Positions 34,444 to 43,059 of a stretch of 64,000 bases of DNA are shown one piece after another. The notes beneath the pieces are model-generated. The model had not been told where the DNA came from. It saw nothing but the letters and a program-made list of their open reading frames with translations, and did not search any database. The DNA comes from Desulfopila inferna. Its GTDB lineage: Bacteria > Desulfobacterota > Desulfobulbia > Desulfobulbales > Desulfocapsaceae. The stretch is taken from the NCBI RefSeq assembly GCF_016919005.1, contig NZ_JAFFQE010000008.1, positions 62,001 through 126,000 of the forward strand. Direction: 5' to 3'. The translations under genes were made by a program, and so were the position numbers. Numbering within the stretch: the stretch's first letter is position 1; each line of letters begins with the position of its first letter.

Positions 34444-34871
34444 TACGACAATACCACCCCAAGATCATAAGTATATTCTTCCATCCAGAGTTATAGTATT
34501 CTTCCCTCTCATCATTGTCTAGAACTTTATCCCCGGGAATCGCTATAGATTTCAGCACTGCAGAATTTTTTCCCGAAGGTGAAATACGATCGGTAATCCG
34601 CCAGGAGTTTCCTGTTCATGCTTTTTTACTCCTTTGAAGTTCGTATCCAGCTCAGCCGGGTTAGGGTGATTTTTCTTGAGTGCTTAAAAGATGTTCCGGA
34701 ACAACTTTCCGCCCGGAATGATGTATGAGGGATTAAGGTTTCGCAGGAGAACGGCGCCATGCCTTCAATAAAATTTTTCAGTTAAACGGTGTAAATGACG
34801 GCGCCGCCGCAAGAGCAGAAGGTGAAACTTATTCCAGGAAAAAGCCTCACCTGAAGATATGGACATGATTG
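34444..34871. other. Intergenic region with a short repeat copy
   Basis: About 428 bases without a credible gene. It carries an internally deleted dispersed repeat at 34622-34663 (minus). The rest shows no gene or hairpin with a T-run. Confidence 0.4.
34622..34663 (-). repeat. Short, internally deleted dispersed repeat copy
   Basis: On the minus strand it begins TAACCCGGCTGAGCTGGATA (the head found at 18.8 kb) and is soon followed by AAAGGAGTAAAAAAG, which resembles the tail CAGGAGTAAGGCAC. The middle of about 70 bases present in full copies is missing. Confidence 0.5.
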
Positions 34872-35504
34872 TTATTTAATCCAGAGATATTCTTTAAGCT
34901 CGTCATTGATTTTCCGGCAATCAAAATGAAATGGGTCAAAATCACTCAGATTCCACTCCTCCATAATCCTCCGTCTGGCCTTGTCCTCGGAATTTTCCAT
35001 AAGGGAGAGAAATTCAGTGTAGCCATGTACTCCGCCTACATCCTCAGGTGGCGCAGCATATTCACCATCAACAACAACAGGATACTTTTGTCCCAGCTGA
35101 GGAGCAACGGATTCCTCCAGAGCGATTTCATGCTCCCAGCCGTCACCGGCATCATAGAGATAGATGAAGCACCATTTCATGGCCTCTTCCAGGGTTTGCA
35201 GATCGTAATCGGCCTCATGATAGCGTCCATTATCGTTTTTTCCAGGATCCATATCGTAAAAGATTTTTCCTACATAAAACTGATGCTTGTGTGTGCCGGA
35301 CCATCCCATGCAGAGCTGCAGTACCTGGTGCAGCTGGTGCAGTGTTATTTCGCCGGGAACCAGAATCCGCCTCCAAATAAGCGGATCTGAAAATGTCAGA
35401 GAGACATGCAGCTGGTACAAAGGAGCAGGTTTGTTGTCCTTCTCTTTTCCATTTTTCTTCGGCTTTTCTTTATGACCACTAAAATCACCGTGTATGATTG
35501 CCAT
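34872..35504 (-). CDS. Plasmid pRiA4b ORF-3-like protein
   Basis: A 210-residue protein of the pRiA4b ORF-3 family, proteins often found on plasmids or as passengers next to insertion elements but also in chromosomes. Core parts are YQLHVSLTFSDPLIWRRILVPGEITLHQLHQVLQLCMGWSGTHKHQFY and FIYLYDAGDGWEHEIALEE, then DVGGVHGYTEFL and FDPFHFD near the end. Function unknown. The first 18 codons are polar Lys-rich sequence. Start at 35504 has GAGGGAAA upstream. No transposase is adjacent. Confidence 0.82.
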   Translation of the reverse strand: MAIIHGDFSGHKEKPKKNGKEKDNKPAPLYQLHVSLTFSDPLIWRRILVPGEITLHQLHQVLQLCMGWSGTHKHQFYVGKIFYDMDPGKNDNGRYHEADYDLQTLEEAMKWCFIYLYDAGDGWEHEIALEESVAPQLGQKYPVVVDGEYAAPPEDVGGVHGYTEFLSLMENSEDKARRRIMEEWNLSDFDPFHFDCRKINDELKEYLWIK

Positions 35505-35679
35505 TGTCTTTCCCTCTGCTCTGCAAGAACTCGAGCCGATATTCATGCCGGCAGGAGCGGGTTTTTAAAAATTTTTCTCCTATAAACAGCAAGAAAAATT
35601 AATTTCAAGCTCCATTTTGTATATTAGTAACCTTAGTCAGAGACCCGTGAGATTCAAGATACTTTCCTGTGGTACGGTT

Positions 35680-36537
35680 TTAAAACCACGACAAGAGTGA
35701 TCGGACCAAGTTGATAATGACGATTACCAGGCTTTTCAGAATATTGATGAGGGTTGCCAGAAAAGATTCTTCCTCTCCCTCTTTCCCGACCAGGCGCTCG
35801 GCTCTGTCGGCGGGATCGGGATGACTGGAGAGGAAAGTATGGCGCCCGGCAAGCTCCTCGAACTTCCGCAAGGCGCTGACTGCCGCCGTAACAGTATGCC
35901 CCTCTTCCCTGAGAAAGGTGACGCCGTAATCATCAGCCTGTCGTTCCTCGTGCTGTGAAAACTGGGCATTTGTCAAACGCTGGGCAAGGCCGCCCAGGGT
36001 TGATGCGGCAAGTTGTCCTATCTGGTTGTTCTGGGATGCCAATCCTTTGCGCACAGCACCGGCAGTATAGGCAAGGACAACCTTTTTCCGGGAATGGCGT
36101 TTCACTACATGCCCCATTTCGTGTCCGATTACAAAAAGCAGCTCTTCATCCGTCATCATATCCATTAATCCAAAAAAAATCCGAACCGTTCCGTCGGCCA
36201 TGGCAAAGGCGTTGACCTCGTCTTTCAAATATACCTCATAGTCGAAATCAAAGCCGTCGCGCTTCTGGTGCCGAGCCACCAGGCCCTGCAACCGCCTGCT
36301 GTAAATGGACCCGGGTGGAGCCAGTCGATTTTCACCGTCTATGACAGCCGCCGCCCCAGCGGCGATAGTCCGCACATCTTCATCGCTGAGGGTGATCGCA
36401 TTAACGGCATCCACGCCAGCTGACGTCAAAATCAACAGATTGGTGTCCTCGCAACCAAAGCTAAACAGCAGCAGCAGGACTACCGTCAACTGGCGGAGTA
36501 GAAGCCGGGGAGAACAAGAAATATTTTTATAGGTCAT
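35680..36537 (-). CDS. M48-family metallopeptidase, lipoprotein
   Basis: A 285-residue zinc protease. The signal peptide ends LLLLFSFGC, so it is a lipoprotein. The zinc motif HEMGH is near residue 139, followed at the expected distance by QADDYGV, whose Glu-like ligand position reads EERQADDYGV, and SSHPDPADRAERL. It resembles periplasmic LoiP/YcaL-type proteases that act on misfolded envelope proteins. A last hydrophobic stretch (LVIVIINLVRSLLSWF) is an odd C-terminal membrane segment for this group. Substrates unknown. Confidence 0.87.
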   Translation of the reverse strand: MTYKNISCSPRLLLRQLTVVLLLLFSFGCEDTNLLILTSAGVDAVNAITLSDEDVRTIAAGAAAVIDGENRLAPPGSIYSRRLQGLVARHQKRDGFDFDYEVYLKDEVNAFAMADGTVRIFFGLMDMMTDEELLFVIGHEMGHVVKRHSRKKVVLAYTAGAVRKGLASQNNQIGQLAASTLGGLAQRLTNAQFSQHEERQADDYGVTFLREEGHTVTAAVSALRKFEELAGRHTFLSSHPDPADRAERLVGKEGEEESFLATLINILKSLVIVIINLVRSLLSWF

Positions 36538-36687
36538 AAAGATGATATTCTCGTAAAAGACACCACGCTAAGGCAGGTATTCGGCTTAGACTGATCAAAG
36601 GTTCTCGATTTGTATTTTTTTACATCCTGGGATATGCTGTACCAGCAACTATACGACATATGCACCTTATTTCCCAGGAGGATCTGA

Positions 36688-37680
36688 ATGAAAAAAAATT
36701 GGGATGTCGGCAAGCTTCTCAGTGTGTCAAGCGGGTACTGGAAAGGCTGTACGCTTCAGGCCGGTGTCCGGCTGGAAATCTTCTCTCATATCGGCGGGGA
36801 ACAGCTGACTGCAGAGAAAATAGCCGCTCGAATCGGAACAGATGGCCGGGCCACCGAATTTCTGCTCAACGGTCTGACCGCCTTGGGCCTGCTTGTAAAA
36901 GAAGAAAACTATTTCAGCAATACTTCCTTTGCCACTGCTTTCCTCTCCAGGAATTCACCCAAATACATGGGCCATATCATCCTTCATCATCATCATTTAC
37001 TCGACGGCTGGGCACAACTCGACAAAACCGTGGTCACTGGAGGTCCGGTAGAGCAGAGATCATTTGGAGAAGAGGCCGAAAGAGAAAGCTTCCTCATGGG
37101 TATGTTCAATCTGGCCATGGAATTGGCCCCTCGAATTGCCGAAGAGGTCGATCTGCACGGCTCAAAGCACCTTCTTGATCTTGGCGGCGGACCGGGTACC
37201 TATGCCATCCATTTCTGTTTGGCCAATCCGGAACTGCAAGCTACCATATGGGACAGACCCACCACCCGGCCCTTTGCCAAAAAAACAGTTGAATCCTTCA
37301 ATCTCGGCGAACGCATTTTCTTTATCGGCGGAGACCTTACTGCCGATCCGGTCAGCGGAGGTCCTTACGATGCCGCCTGGCTCTCCCATATCCTTCATAG
37401 CAACAGCGAAAAAGAGTGCCGGGAAATAATCGCCAAGACGGTTGCGCAAATGTCTCCCGGCGGCAGGATTTTTATTCATGACTTTATTCTGGATAACTCC
37501 AAGGTCAGCCCCGAATTTGCAGCTCTTTTCAGTCTGAACATGCTGATCAACACATCTCAGGGAAGGTCATATTCCGAAGAAGAGATAATGGCCATGATGC
37601 TTGATGCCGGAGTATCAAAAATCAGGCGCCATACTTTCAGCAGCCCCAACGACTCATCAATCCTCTTTGGTGTTGTATAA
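36688..37680 (+). CDS. SAM-dependent methyltransferase (O-methyltransferase family 2 type)
   Basis: A 330-residue enzyme with the two-part layout of acetylserotonin O-methyltransferase-like proteins: an N-terminal dimerisation/winged helix region (residues 1-100, TAEKIAARIGTDGRATEFLLNGLTALGLL) and a Rossmann methyltransferase domain. HLLDLGGGPGTYAIHF (about residue 160) is motif I for SAM, and YDAAWLSHILHSNS and RIFIHDFILDNS follow. In anaerobes such enzymes can methylate small phenols or tetrapyrrole-like compounds. The substrate is unknown. AGGAGG precedes the ATG. Confidence 0.86.
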   Translation: MKKNWDVGKLLSVSSGYWKGCTLQAGVRLEIFSHIGGEQLTAEKIAARIGTDGRATEFLLNGLTALGLLVKEENYFSNTSFATAFLSRNSPKYMGHIILHHHHLLDGWAQLDKTVVTGGPVEQRSFGEEAERESFLMGMFNLAMELAPRIAEEVDLHGSKHLLDLGGGPGTYAIHFCLANPELQATIWDRPTTRPFAKKTVESFNLGERIFFIGGDLTADPVSGGPYDAAWLSHILHSNSEKECREIIAKTVAQMSPGGRIFIHDFILDNSKVSPEFAALFSLNMLINTSQGRSYSEEEIMAMMLDAGVSKIRRHTFSSPNDSSILFGVV

Positions 37681-37818
37681 ATACTAATTTGTCGTATACT
37701 TTCACTCTTCTTTGATGGCCGGGGCTTTGAAAAGCTTGCCTTCAAATTTTTATGGACTTACTGTTAACGCAGTGTCGGAAAAAATTTAAAACCTTTTGAT
37801 AAATACCGGAGAACATTG

Positions 37819-38352
37819 ATGGGAAAGACATTACAGGATCAGTTCCTAAAAATGGGTCTTATTGACAAGCAGAAATTTAATCAGTCAAAAAAAGACAAAC
37901 ATACCCGGCTAAAGGGACAGCAGAAGGACGAAAACGAGATTGCCGAGATGGCCAGGCAGGCATTGGCTGAAAAGAAGAAAAAGGACCAGCAGCTTAACAA
38001 AAAGAAAATCGCCCAGCGAGAAGCCAAGGAAGCATCGGCAAAGGCTCGTCAGCTTATCGAAACCCATAAAATTAAAGCCGAAGACGGAGATATTCCTTAT
38101 AATTTCAAGCATGAGAACACCATAAAAAAGCTGCGTCTTGCCCAGAAGACCATCGATAGCCTGGCTCTCGGGAAGGTGGGAATCGTCAAACTGGCGGGAG
38201 AATATCAACTGGTACCGGCGGCCACAATCTATAAGGTACGGGAGCTTAACAGCAAACTGGTGGTGCTTCTCAATGCTCCCCCCGGCAAGAAAGATAAAGA
38301 TTCTGACGATCCTTATGGAGAATATGCCATACCGGACGATCTGATGTGGTAA
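37819..38352 (+). CDS. DUF2058 family protein (YaiL-like)
   Basis: A 177-residue basic protein. It opens GKTLQDQFLKMGLIDKQKFNQSKKDKHT, then a long Lys/Gln-rich coiled helix (residues 35-85), and the conserved C-terminal part ENTIKKLRLAQKTIDSLALGKVGIVKL...YQLVPAATIYKV and a DDPYGEYAIPDDLMW end. Family members are called nucleoprotein or polynucleotide-associated in some genomes; biochemical role is not known. GGAG precedes the ATG by 6 bases. Its stop is 14 bases from the convergent gene. Confidence 0.85.
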   Translation: MGKTLQDQFLKMGLIDKQKFNQSKKDKHTRLKGQQKDENEIAEMARQALAEKKKKDQQLNKKKIAQREAKEASAKARQLIETHKIKAEDGDIPYNFKHENTIKKLRLAQKTIDSLALGKVGIVKLAGEYQLVPAATIYKVRELNSKLVVLLNAPPGKKDKDSDDPYGEYAIPDDLMW

Positions 38353-38366
38353 CCTGTTGCTCTATT

Positions 38367-38753
38367 TCAGTGACAATCACAGCCACAGTCGCAGTCTCCG
38401 CTGAGTGCCGCAGCCATGGCCTTTACTATTTCCTGCTGGACAGGTTCCTCAATCCCGGTGATCGTTATTTCGAGGAAAAGCCGTGATGGCATGATCTGCA
38501 GATTCAGAGATTGGACCAGAGGGGCCGACAGATGACCGAAGTATTCCTTGATCTCATCTCTTAAAACACTAAGCTCTAACTTCTCACCGACGGCTTTATC
38601 AGCCAGCTGGATTTCAAACGGGCAAAGACCGCTGCCGGCAACCCCGAAGATAAAGGAAAGGCGCTGTTCAGAGGCTGTAGGAATTCCGCCTGGACCGGCT
38701 GCCGCTCTTATCGCCATGGATATTTTTTTCAGATTAGAAACAATGGCTGTCAT
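38367..38753 (-). CDS. Possible FKBP/SlyD-like protein with a Cys/His tail
   Basis: A 128-residue protein. FIFGVAGSGLCPFEIQLADKAVGEKLELSVLRDEIKEYFG and a late ITGIEEPVQQEI are reminiscent of the FKBP fold as in SlyD (YLHGxxxLxxGLExALxGxxVGDKxxV ... AYGQ). The chaperone insert domain is absent. The protein ends in CDCGCDCH, a metal-binding tail like the Cys/His tail of SlyD. The classical active-site residues are not fully kept, so isomerase activity is doubtful. It may be a copper, nickel or zinc binder. The family link is a visual likeness only. Confidence 0.45.
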   Translation of the reverse strand: MTAIVSNLKKISMAIRAAAGPGGIPTASEQRLSFIFGVAGSGLCPFEIQLADKAVGEKLELSVLRDEIKEYFGHLSAPLVQSLNLQIMPSRLFLEITITGIEEPVQQEIVKAMAAALSGDCDCGCDCH

Positions 38754-39154
38754 AGGTCTCTCTCTTTTCTACGTCTTTTCAATTTCACTTGAGCCTTGAA
38801 GGCTTCTGGCCTGGTCATTTCATCCACAATACATCACATCGGCAACAAGGTCAAAAAAGGCGGGAGCACTCACTTCATGGAAGCCCCCGATCCCGGAAAG
38901 TCAAAAATATAGAGGTGTTTAAAATCACACAGTTGAGGTTATTATTGCCCCGCTGCAAGGATCGCCACCGATGCCGTCATTGGAATATTTGAATAACATT
39001 TATAATAATATCCTTATTATCACAGATACTTTGCTTTTAAATCTTCGGCAGCTCGCCTTGCCTTCCATTAACCGTTTTTCTGGTCCGCAATTTGCAAAAA
39101 ACAGCTTCACAGAAGAGGGCTCGTCGGGAATTTTCTTTTTCAACAGCAGGAATT
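38754..39154. other. Intergenic region, no gene seen
   Basis: About 400 AT-rich bases. Short open frames exist but lack start signals. No hairpin or repeat stood out. Confidence 0.35.
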
Positions 39155-39436
39155 ATGCAACGTTTAGCACAATTTTCACTCAATATCGGGTCTAAAACCG
39201 CAAGAAACGCCCTTCCTCTCCTCTACGAAGCGGCTCTCTGCCTGGCGGCACTTCTTTTTACCCTGGCGGATATCAGCTGCAGGGCGGTACTGTTCTTTTT
39301 GCGGAAAATTGCCGGAATACTCATCAAGCTTATATGCACTCTGCTGCTTGCCGCACTTTTTATATTTGTCTATTCAATCCTGATGGCTATCTATGGGGCG
39401 GTAGCGGGACCGGGACTGAACACCAATATACCCTGA
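39155..39436 (+). CDS. Small membrane protein, unassigned
   Basis: A 93-residue protein, unrecognised. The ATG at 39155 follows AGGA. Residues 20-90 hold two or three hydrophobic stretches (LYEAALCLAALLFTLADI, IAGILIKLICTLLLAALFIFVYSILMAIYGAV). Upstream frame to 39092 may extend the protein but starts in Arg/Lys-rich sequence without a good signal. Its stop lies 30 bases from the convergent RapZ-C-like gene. Confidence 0.4.
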   Translation: MQRLAQFSLNIGSKTARNALPLLYEAALCLAALLFTLADISCRAVLFFLRKIAGILIKLICTLLLAALFIFVYSILMAIYGAVAGPGLNTNIP

Positions 39437-39465
39437 GAAAAAGGACGACAGCTTCTCTTGCATCA

Positions 39466-39858
39466 TCAGTTCCCCATGCCAATATCTCTGTGCTCACAGC
39501 GCAGATCGACTTCCAGATCCTTGAGAACATCACACAGTACTTCAACGATAGCCACCGAGCGGTGCCTTCCCCCGGTGCATCCCACCGCTATTACCAACTC
39601 TTTCTTACCTGCAGCACGATTTTGCTGCACAAGAAAGATAAGCATCGGCTCCACATATTTGAGAAAATCCCGACCTGCCGCACTGCCGACAACATATTCG
39701 GAAACCTCATGATCCCGCCCGGTACCGGGACGCAGTTCGTCAACCCAGTGAGGATTGGGCAAACAACGTACATCCCAGAGATAATTCACATCCTCCGGGG
39801 CTCCATACTTAAAACCAAAAGAGATGAGTTTTACCCTCATTTTCGCCCTATCATCCAT
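39466..39858 (-). CDS. RapZ C-terminal domain-like protein without the kinase domain
   Basis: A 130-residue protein that matches the C-terminal half of the RNase adapter RapZ: RVKLISFGFKYGAPEDVNYLWDVRCLPNPHW, LRPGTGRDHEV, and the ending GKKELVIAVGCTGGRHRSVAIVEVL, in which the GCTGGxHRS motif forms the putative phosphate- or metabolite-binding loop. The N-terminal P-loop kinase-like domain of RapZ (about 150 residues) is missing and not encoded upstream. In E. coli the C-terminal domain alone binds GlmZ RNA and glucosamine-6-phosphate. Start at 39858 (GGAGG 9-10 bases upstream) rather than the first ATG. Confidence 0.8.
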   Translation of the reverse strand: MDDRAKMRVKLISFGFKYGAPEDVNYLWDVRCLPNPHWVDELRPGTGRDHEVSEYVVGSAAGRDFLKYVEPMLIFLVQQNRAAGKKELVIAVGCTGGRHRSVAIVEVLCDVLKDLEVDLRCEHRDIGMGN

Positions 39859-40241
39859 CCTCTTATCCCTCCAGGTGCAGTGGCTCAAAGCTGATACGCT
39901 GTCGACTGAATCTTCTTTTTCTTTAAACTTTAGAACATGAATATTATCAGGATCTCAATATCCTGCAAGCTCTCTCTTCAACAGCCGGCGGCCCATCAAG
40001 AGTTGGTGCAGATTATGAAAATTGATACTCTAAAAAAATCATTGGAGTTGTCGAGATGAGATGAGTTCTTGCGACTAGCGCAGATATCGGCAAAGTTGAT
40101 ATACCAGTCGGAGTATCTGAAACGGTGATCAGGCAACAGTTGCGGTAAATGGCGACTCGCCATTTCAGATCCACAACGACGTAGATCTTCTTTTTTTACG
40201 ATTCCATCAAAGATATCACGCCGAGCATGGAGTCAGATGGG
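39859..40241. other. Intergenic region with a short palindrome
   Basis: About 383 bases. AAATGGCG/CGCCATTT around 40148-40166 is an 8-base inverted repeat with a 3-base loop and no T-run. No gene was recognised; both neighbours are on the minus strand. Confidence 0.35.
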
Positions 40242-41420
40242 TTATGAAGGCAGGGAAGCCTTGGCGACAATGCCTCTCTTTAACATGTGAATGCAGAAGA
40301 AAGAAAACAACAGCATCGCTTGAAGAAAGACGAGAAAACCGCTCCATCCGTAATTCTCGAAGAAATAGCCGGGGATAAATGAACCAAAGGTGCCTCCCAT
40401 ATAATAAAATGAGATATAAACACCATTGGCAATACCCTTTTTGGTGTTCGATATTTTGTTGACGAACCCTGAAAGAAGTGAATGAGCCATGAACAGCCCG
40501 GTGCAAAAGACAAACATAGCACCGAACATTACCGTGTAATCCTTAATGAAGAAAAGAGTAGTCCCTGCGAAAAAGATGACGATTGCCGCACGAACAGCAT
40601 CCGTTTCATTACCGAAAAGGCGTATGATCCTGAGGCTGTTGAGGGAGACGAATATCCCCATGGCATAACCGAAATAGAGAAAACCTATTCCCGCTTCGCC
40701 TAGCGACGGATTTATCTGCCTGAGGGCAAACGGCAAAAAATTCATCATCGCCGAAAAGACAAAGAAAATAGAAAATATACCGATATAGAGCCAGAAATAC
40801 TCTTTTTTCCGTAAAAGATCAGTGATCTCACTCAGTTTAGGTTTGGCGTACTCCATATTGGCATCTTTTTCCAATGCCTGGAGAAGATAGAAAGAGAAAA
40901 TCAGCAGTACTCCGAGAAACGCAAAAAAATACCGCCAGCCCAAAAGTTCTGTGGACAGACCCGAAAGAAAACGTCCGAGGAAGCCGCCTACAATAGTTGC
41001 CGCTATATAGAAAGCAATGGAGCGCTGGACATTTTCCCGATCCGAAGTAAAAGAGATATAGCTCATAAGAGATGTCAGGATAGCGGGAATCATCAGTCCC
41101 TGGATAGCCCGGACAAGAAGAAGTGAAAAATAGCTTGTCGAACAGGCAAAAACCAGCTCAAGAAGGCCAAGAATCAGGACAGCGGCGCGGACCAGCAGTT
41201 TGGCGGAGAATGTCTCCAGCAAAAAGCCGTAAAAGAGTGGCGCGATACCCAAAGGAAGCATCATCAAGGTAGTAAAAAGCAGGGCCTGGAGGTTGCCGAG
41301 CTGAAATTCTTCCTGAAAAACCGGTTGAATCGGTTGCGCCGCGTACAACGAACAGATAGTTAGAATGGTGGTAAAATAAATGATCTTGAGCTGAGACTTA
41401 TTCGCCCGGGAAGCGTTCAT
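40242..41420 (-). CDS. MFS transporter
   Basis: A 392-residue major facilitator superfamily protein with about twelve helices. Parts include TTILTICSLYAAQPIQPVF at the start, FYGFLLETFSAKLLVRAAVLILGL after the second helix, VRAIQGLMIPAILTSLMSYI, and the mid-loop KDANMEYAKPKLSEITDLLRKKE. It resembles the AraJ/YnfM-type drug or sugar efflux group. It runs with a proton gradient. Exported compound unknown. The lone receiver gene starts further upstream on the same strand, 45 bases off. Confidence 0.85.
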   Translation of the reverse strand: MNASRANKSQLKIIYFTTILTICSLYAAQPIQPVFQEEFQLGNLQALLFTTLMMLPLGIAPLFYGFLLETFSAKLLVRAAVLILGLLELVFACSTSYFSLLLVRAIQGLMIPAILTSLMSYISFTSDRENVQRSIAFYIAATIVGGFLGRFLSGLSTELLGWRYFFAFLGVLLIFSFYLLQALEKDANMEYAKPKLSEITDLLRKKEYFWLYIGIFSIFFVFSAMMNFLPFALRQINPSLGEAGIGFLYFGYAMGIFVSLNSLRIIRLFGNETDAVRAAIVIFFAGTTLFFIKDYTVMFGAMFVFCTGLFMAHSLLSGFVNKISNTKKGIANGVYISFYYMGGTFGSFIPGYFFENYGWSGFLVFLQAMLLFSFFCIHMLKRGIVAKASLPS

Positions 41421-41464
41421 GCAAGATAGAGAGAAGAGTGAAAATATGTCTTGGTCGACCCTTC

Positions 41465-41851
41465 CTAGTGTATTGCAGCCTGCACGGCTTCCTGCAATCC
41501 CTTAAGGTCAAATGGCTTTGCAATGCAGCTGCAGAAACCATAATTGCCGTATTCGTGCATAATAGGATCACTGGAATACCCCGACGACACCATTACCTTT
41601 GCCTCGCTGTCTATCTTCAGGACGTGCTTGACAGCCTCCATTCCGCCCATACCCTGCGGAATATTCAAATCCATGATGACCAGATCGAAAGGATCTTCCA
41701 ACTCATACGCTTCACGATAGAGTTTGACGGCATCCTCACCGTTGCCGGCAACAATTGCATCGTACCCCAGATATTTGAGCATTTGCTGGGCTATATCTGC
41801 GACAATTTCTTCGTCATCCATGACTAATACTTTTTTTCCTGCTTCAGACAC
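41465..41851 (-). CDS. CheY-like single-domain response regulator
   Basis: A 128-residue receiver without output domain. VLVMDDEEI (the acidic pair), LVIMDLNIP (phosphorylated Asp), VMVSSGYS (Thr/Ser position) and IAKPF (Lys) are all present, so phosphotransfer is possible. The GTG at 41851 is chosen because GAGGTG lies 8 bases upstream; a GTG at 41860 is the alternative. No histidine kinase is adjacent; the large kinase at 46.5-50.7 kb is a possible partner. Confidence 0.87.
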   Translation of the reverse strand: MSEAGKKVLVMDDEEIVADIAQQMLKYLGYDAIVAGNGEDAVKLYREAYELEDPFDLVIMDLNIPQGMGGMEAVKHVLKIDSEAKVMVSSGYSSDPIMHEYGNYGFCSCIAKPFDLKGLQEAVQAAIH

Positions 41852-42159
41852 TATTCTCACCTCAAAAGGATAATCGCACTACAGTCAATATTCCAAATAT
41901 GCAAAAGAAAAACCTTCCAGTCAAGATGTTTGAAGGATTTCTGCAATCTACCGGGCAATAAAATAATTTTTATGGGCCTGTGCCGCCCCTAGATCTTTAC
42001 TTTTAATGCTTTCCATGTAACTATCCTTATACCCACCTGAGCTCTCCACTGCAACCATGCTGTCTGTGTGAAGCCACTATTTTTTGCCATTTCAGAGAAG
42101 GCTGCCGTTAAACCCTGTGATCGTCATGCAAACAAAAATGATAGTCTTGGAGAACATCA
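41852..42159. other. Intergenic region, no feature seen
   Basis: About 300 bases between divergent genes. No palindrome or repeat beyond chance was seen. A TACCCACCTGAGCTC word at 42030-42044 weakly recalls the dispersed repeat head. Confidence 0.3.
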
Positions 42160-42963
42160 ATGTCCTCTCGCGGAAAAAAGCTGCTGCACAGCCACCACGG
42201 CAAAAACTTCCTGGAGGTTGTTGATCAGGAACATTACCGGTCGCTCTATTTCAAGGATGCGGTGGTGCAAAGCAGGATTGCTCTCAAGGACCCGGGCAGA
42301 CTGGTGCTCAGGTATACACAGTATATGATGGCGGCATCATTACTGGCATACCCTCGGCCAACCAGGATTCTGCTGATCGGCGTCGGTGCCGGGGCGCTGC
42401 TCCATTTCATTCACCGTTATCTTCCCGCGTGTCGTGTCGATGCTGTTGATTATTCCAGACACATTATCCAGGTTGCCCGCACCTTCTTTGCCGTGCCGGA
42501 AAACGACAACATCACCATTCACTGCGAGGATGGTCTGCGCTATCTGCAAAAGCTGGACAAAGAGCCCCGATTCGACCTTATTCTCCTCGACGCCTTCAAC
42601 AGTACAGGGATGGCCGAAAACATCTATTCCAGTGAGTTTTTCAAGCTCGCCAGAGAGAGAGTCTCAGAAAACGGGGTTCTCTGCGGTAATCTCTGGAGCG
42701 GCAATCATGATATATACAATGGCGTAAAAAAGGCCATCTTAAAGCATTCCGAGAACAGTCTGTTTATTCCGGTACGAAAGCGGGAAAATGTCATTACATT
42801 GCTTTTCCATTGCCCGGTTCCGTGGAAATCGATCTGTCCACCAGCAGCAGATTTACGTGCCCTCGGCGAAAAATATAATTTGAATTTTGCCGAGGTGTCC
42901 GCCGCTGCCGAAAAAAGCAATATGCGACTGGCAGAGAGACTGCAGCACTGGTTTAAGGGGTAA
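42160..42963 (+). CDS. Spermidine synthase-like protein
   Basis: A 267-residue Rossmann-type methyltransferase-fold protein of the spermidine synthase superfamily. RILLIGVGAGALLHFIHRYLPACRVDAVDYSRHIIQVAR is the nucleotide-cofactor part, and FDLILLDAFNSTGMAENIYSSEFFKLARERVSENGVLCGNLWS is the active-site region. The catalytic Asp of true spermidine synthases (G-G-G-D and D-x-x-D) is altered (here LDAFNS), so it may use another decarboxylated SAM acceptor or only bind SAM. The ATG follows GGAG at 7 bases. Confidence 0.75.
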   Translation: MSSRGKKLLHSHHGKNFLEVVDQEHYRSLYFKDAVVQSRIALKDPGRLVLRYTQYMMAASLLAYPRPTRILLIGVGAGALLHFIHRYLPACRVDAVDYSRHIIQVARTFFAVPENDNITIHCEDGLRYLQKLDKEPRFDLILLDAFNSTGMAENIYSSEFFKLARERVSENGVLCGNLWSGNHDIYNGVKKAILKHSENSLFIPVRKRENVITLLFHCPVPWKSICPPAADLRALGEKYNLNFAEVSAAAEKSNMRLAERLQHWFKG

Positions 42964-43059
42964 TACTGATTATCGCGGCCATTAAAAAAAAAGGTCTTTT
43001 GCCCAACCTCGGCATGGTGCCATAATGACACCCACCGCGGGAATGGTACAGAGCCCGGA

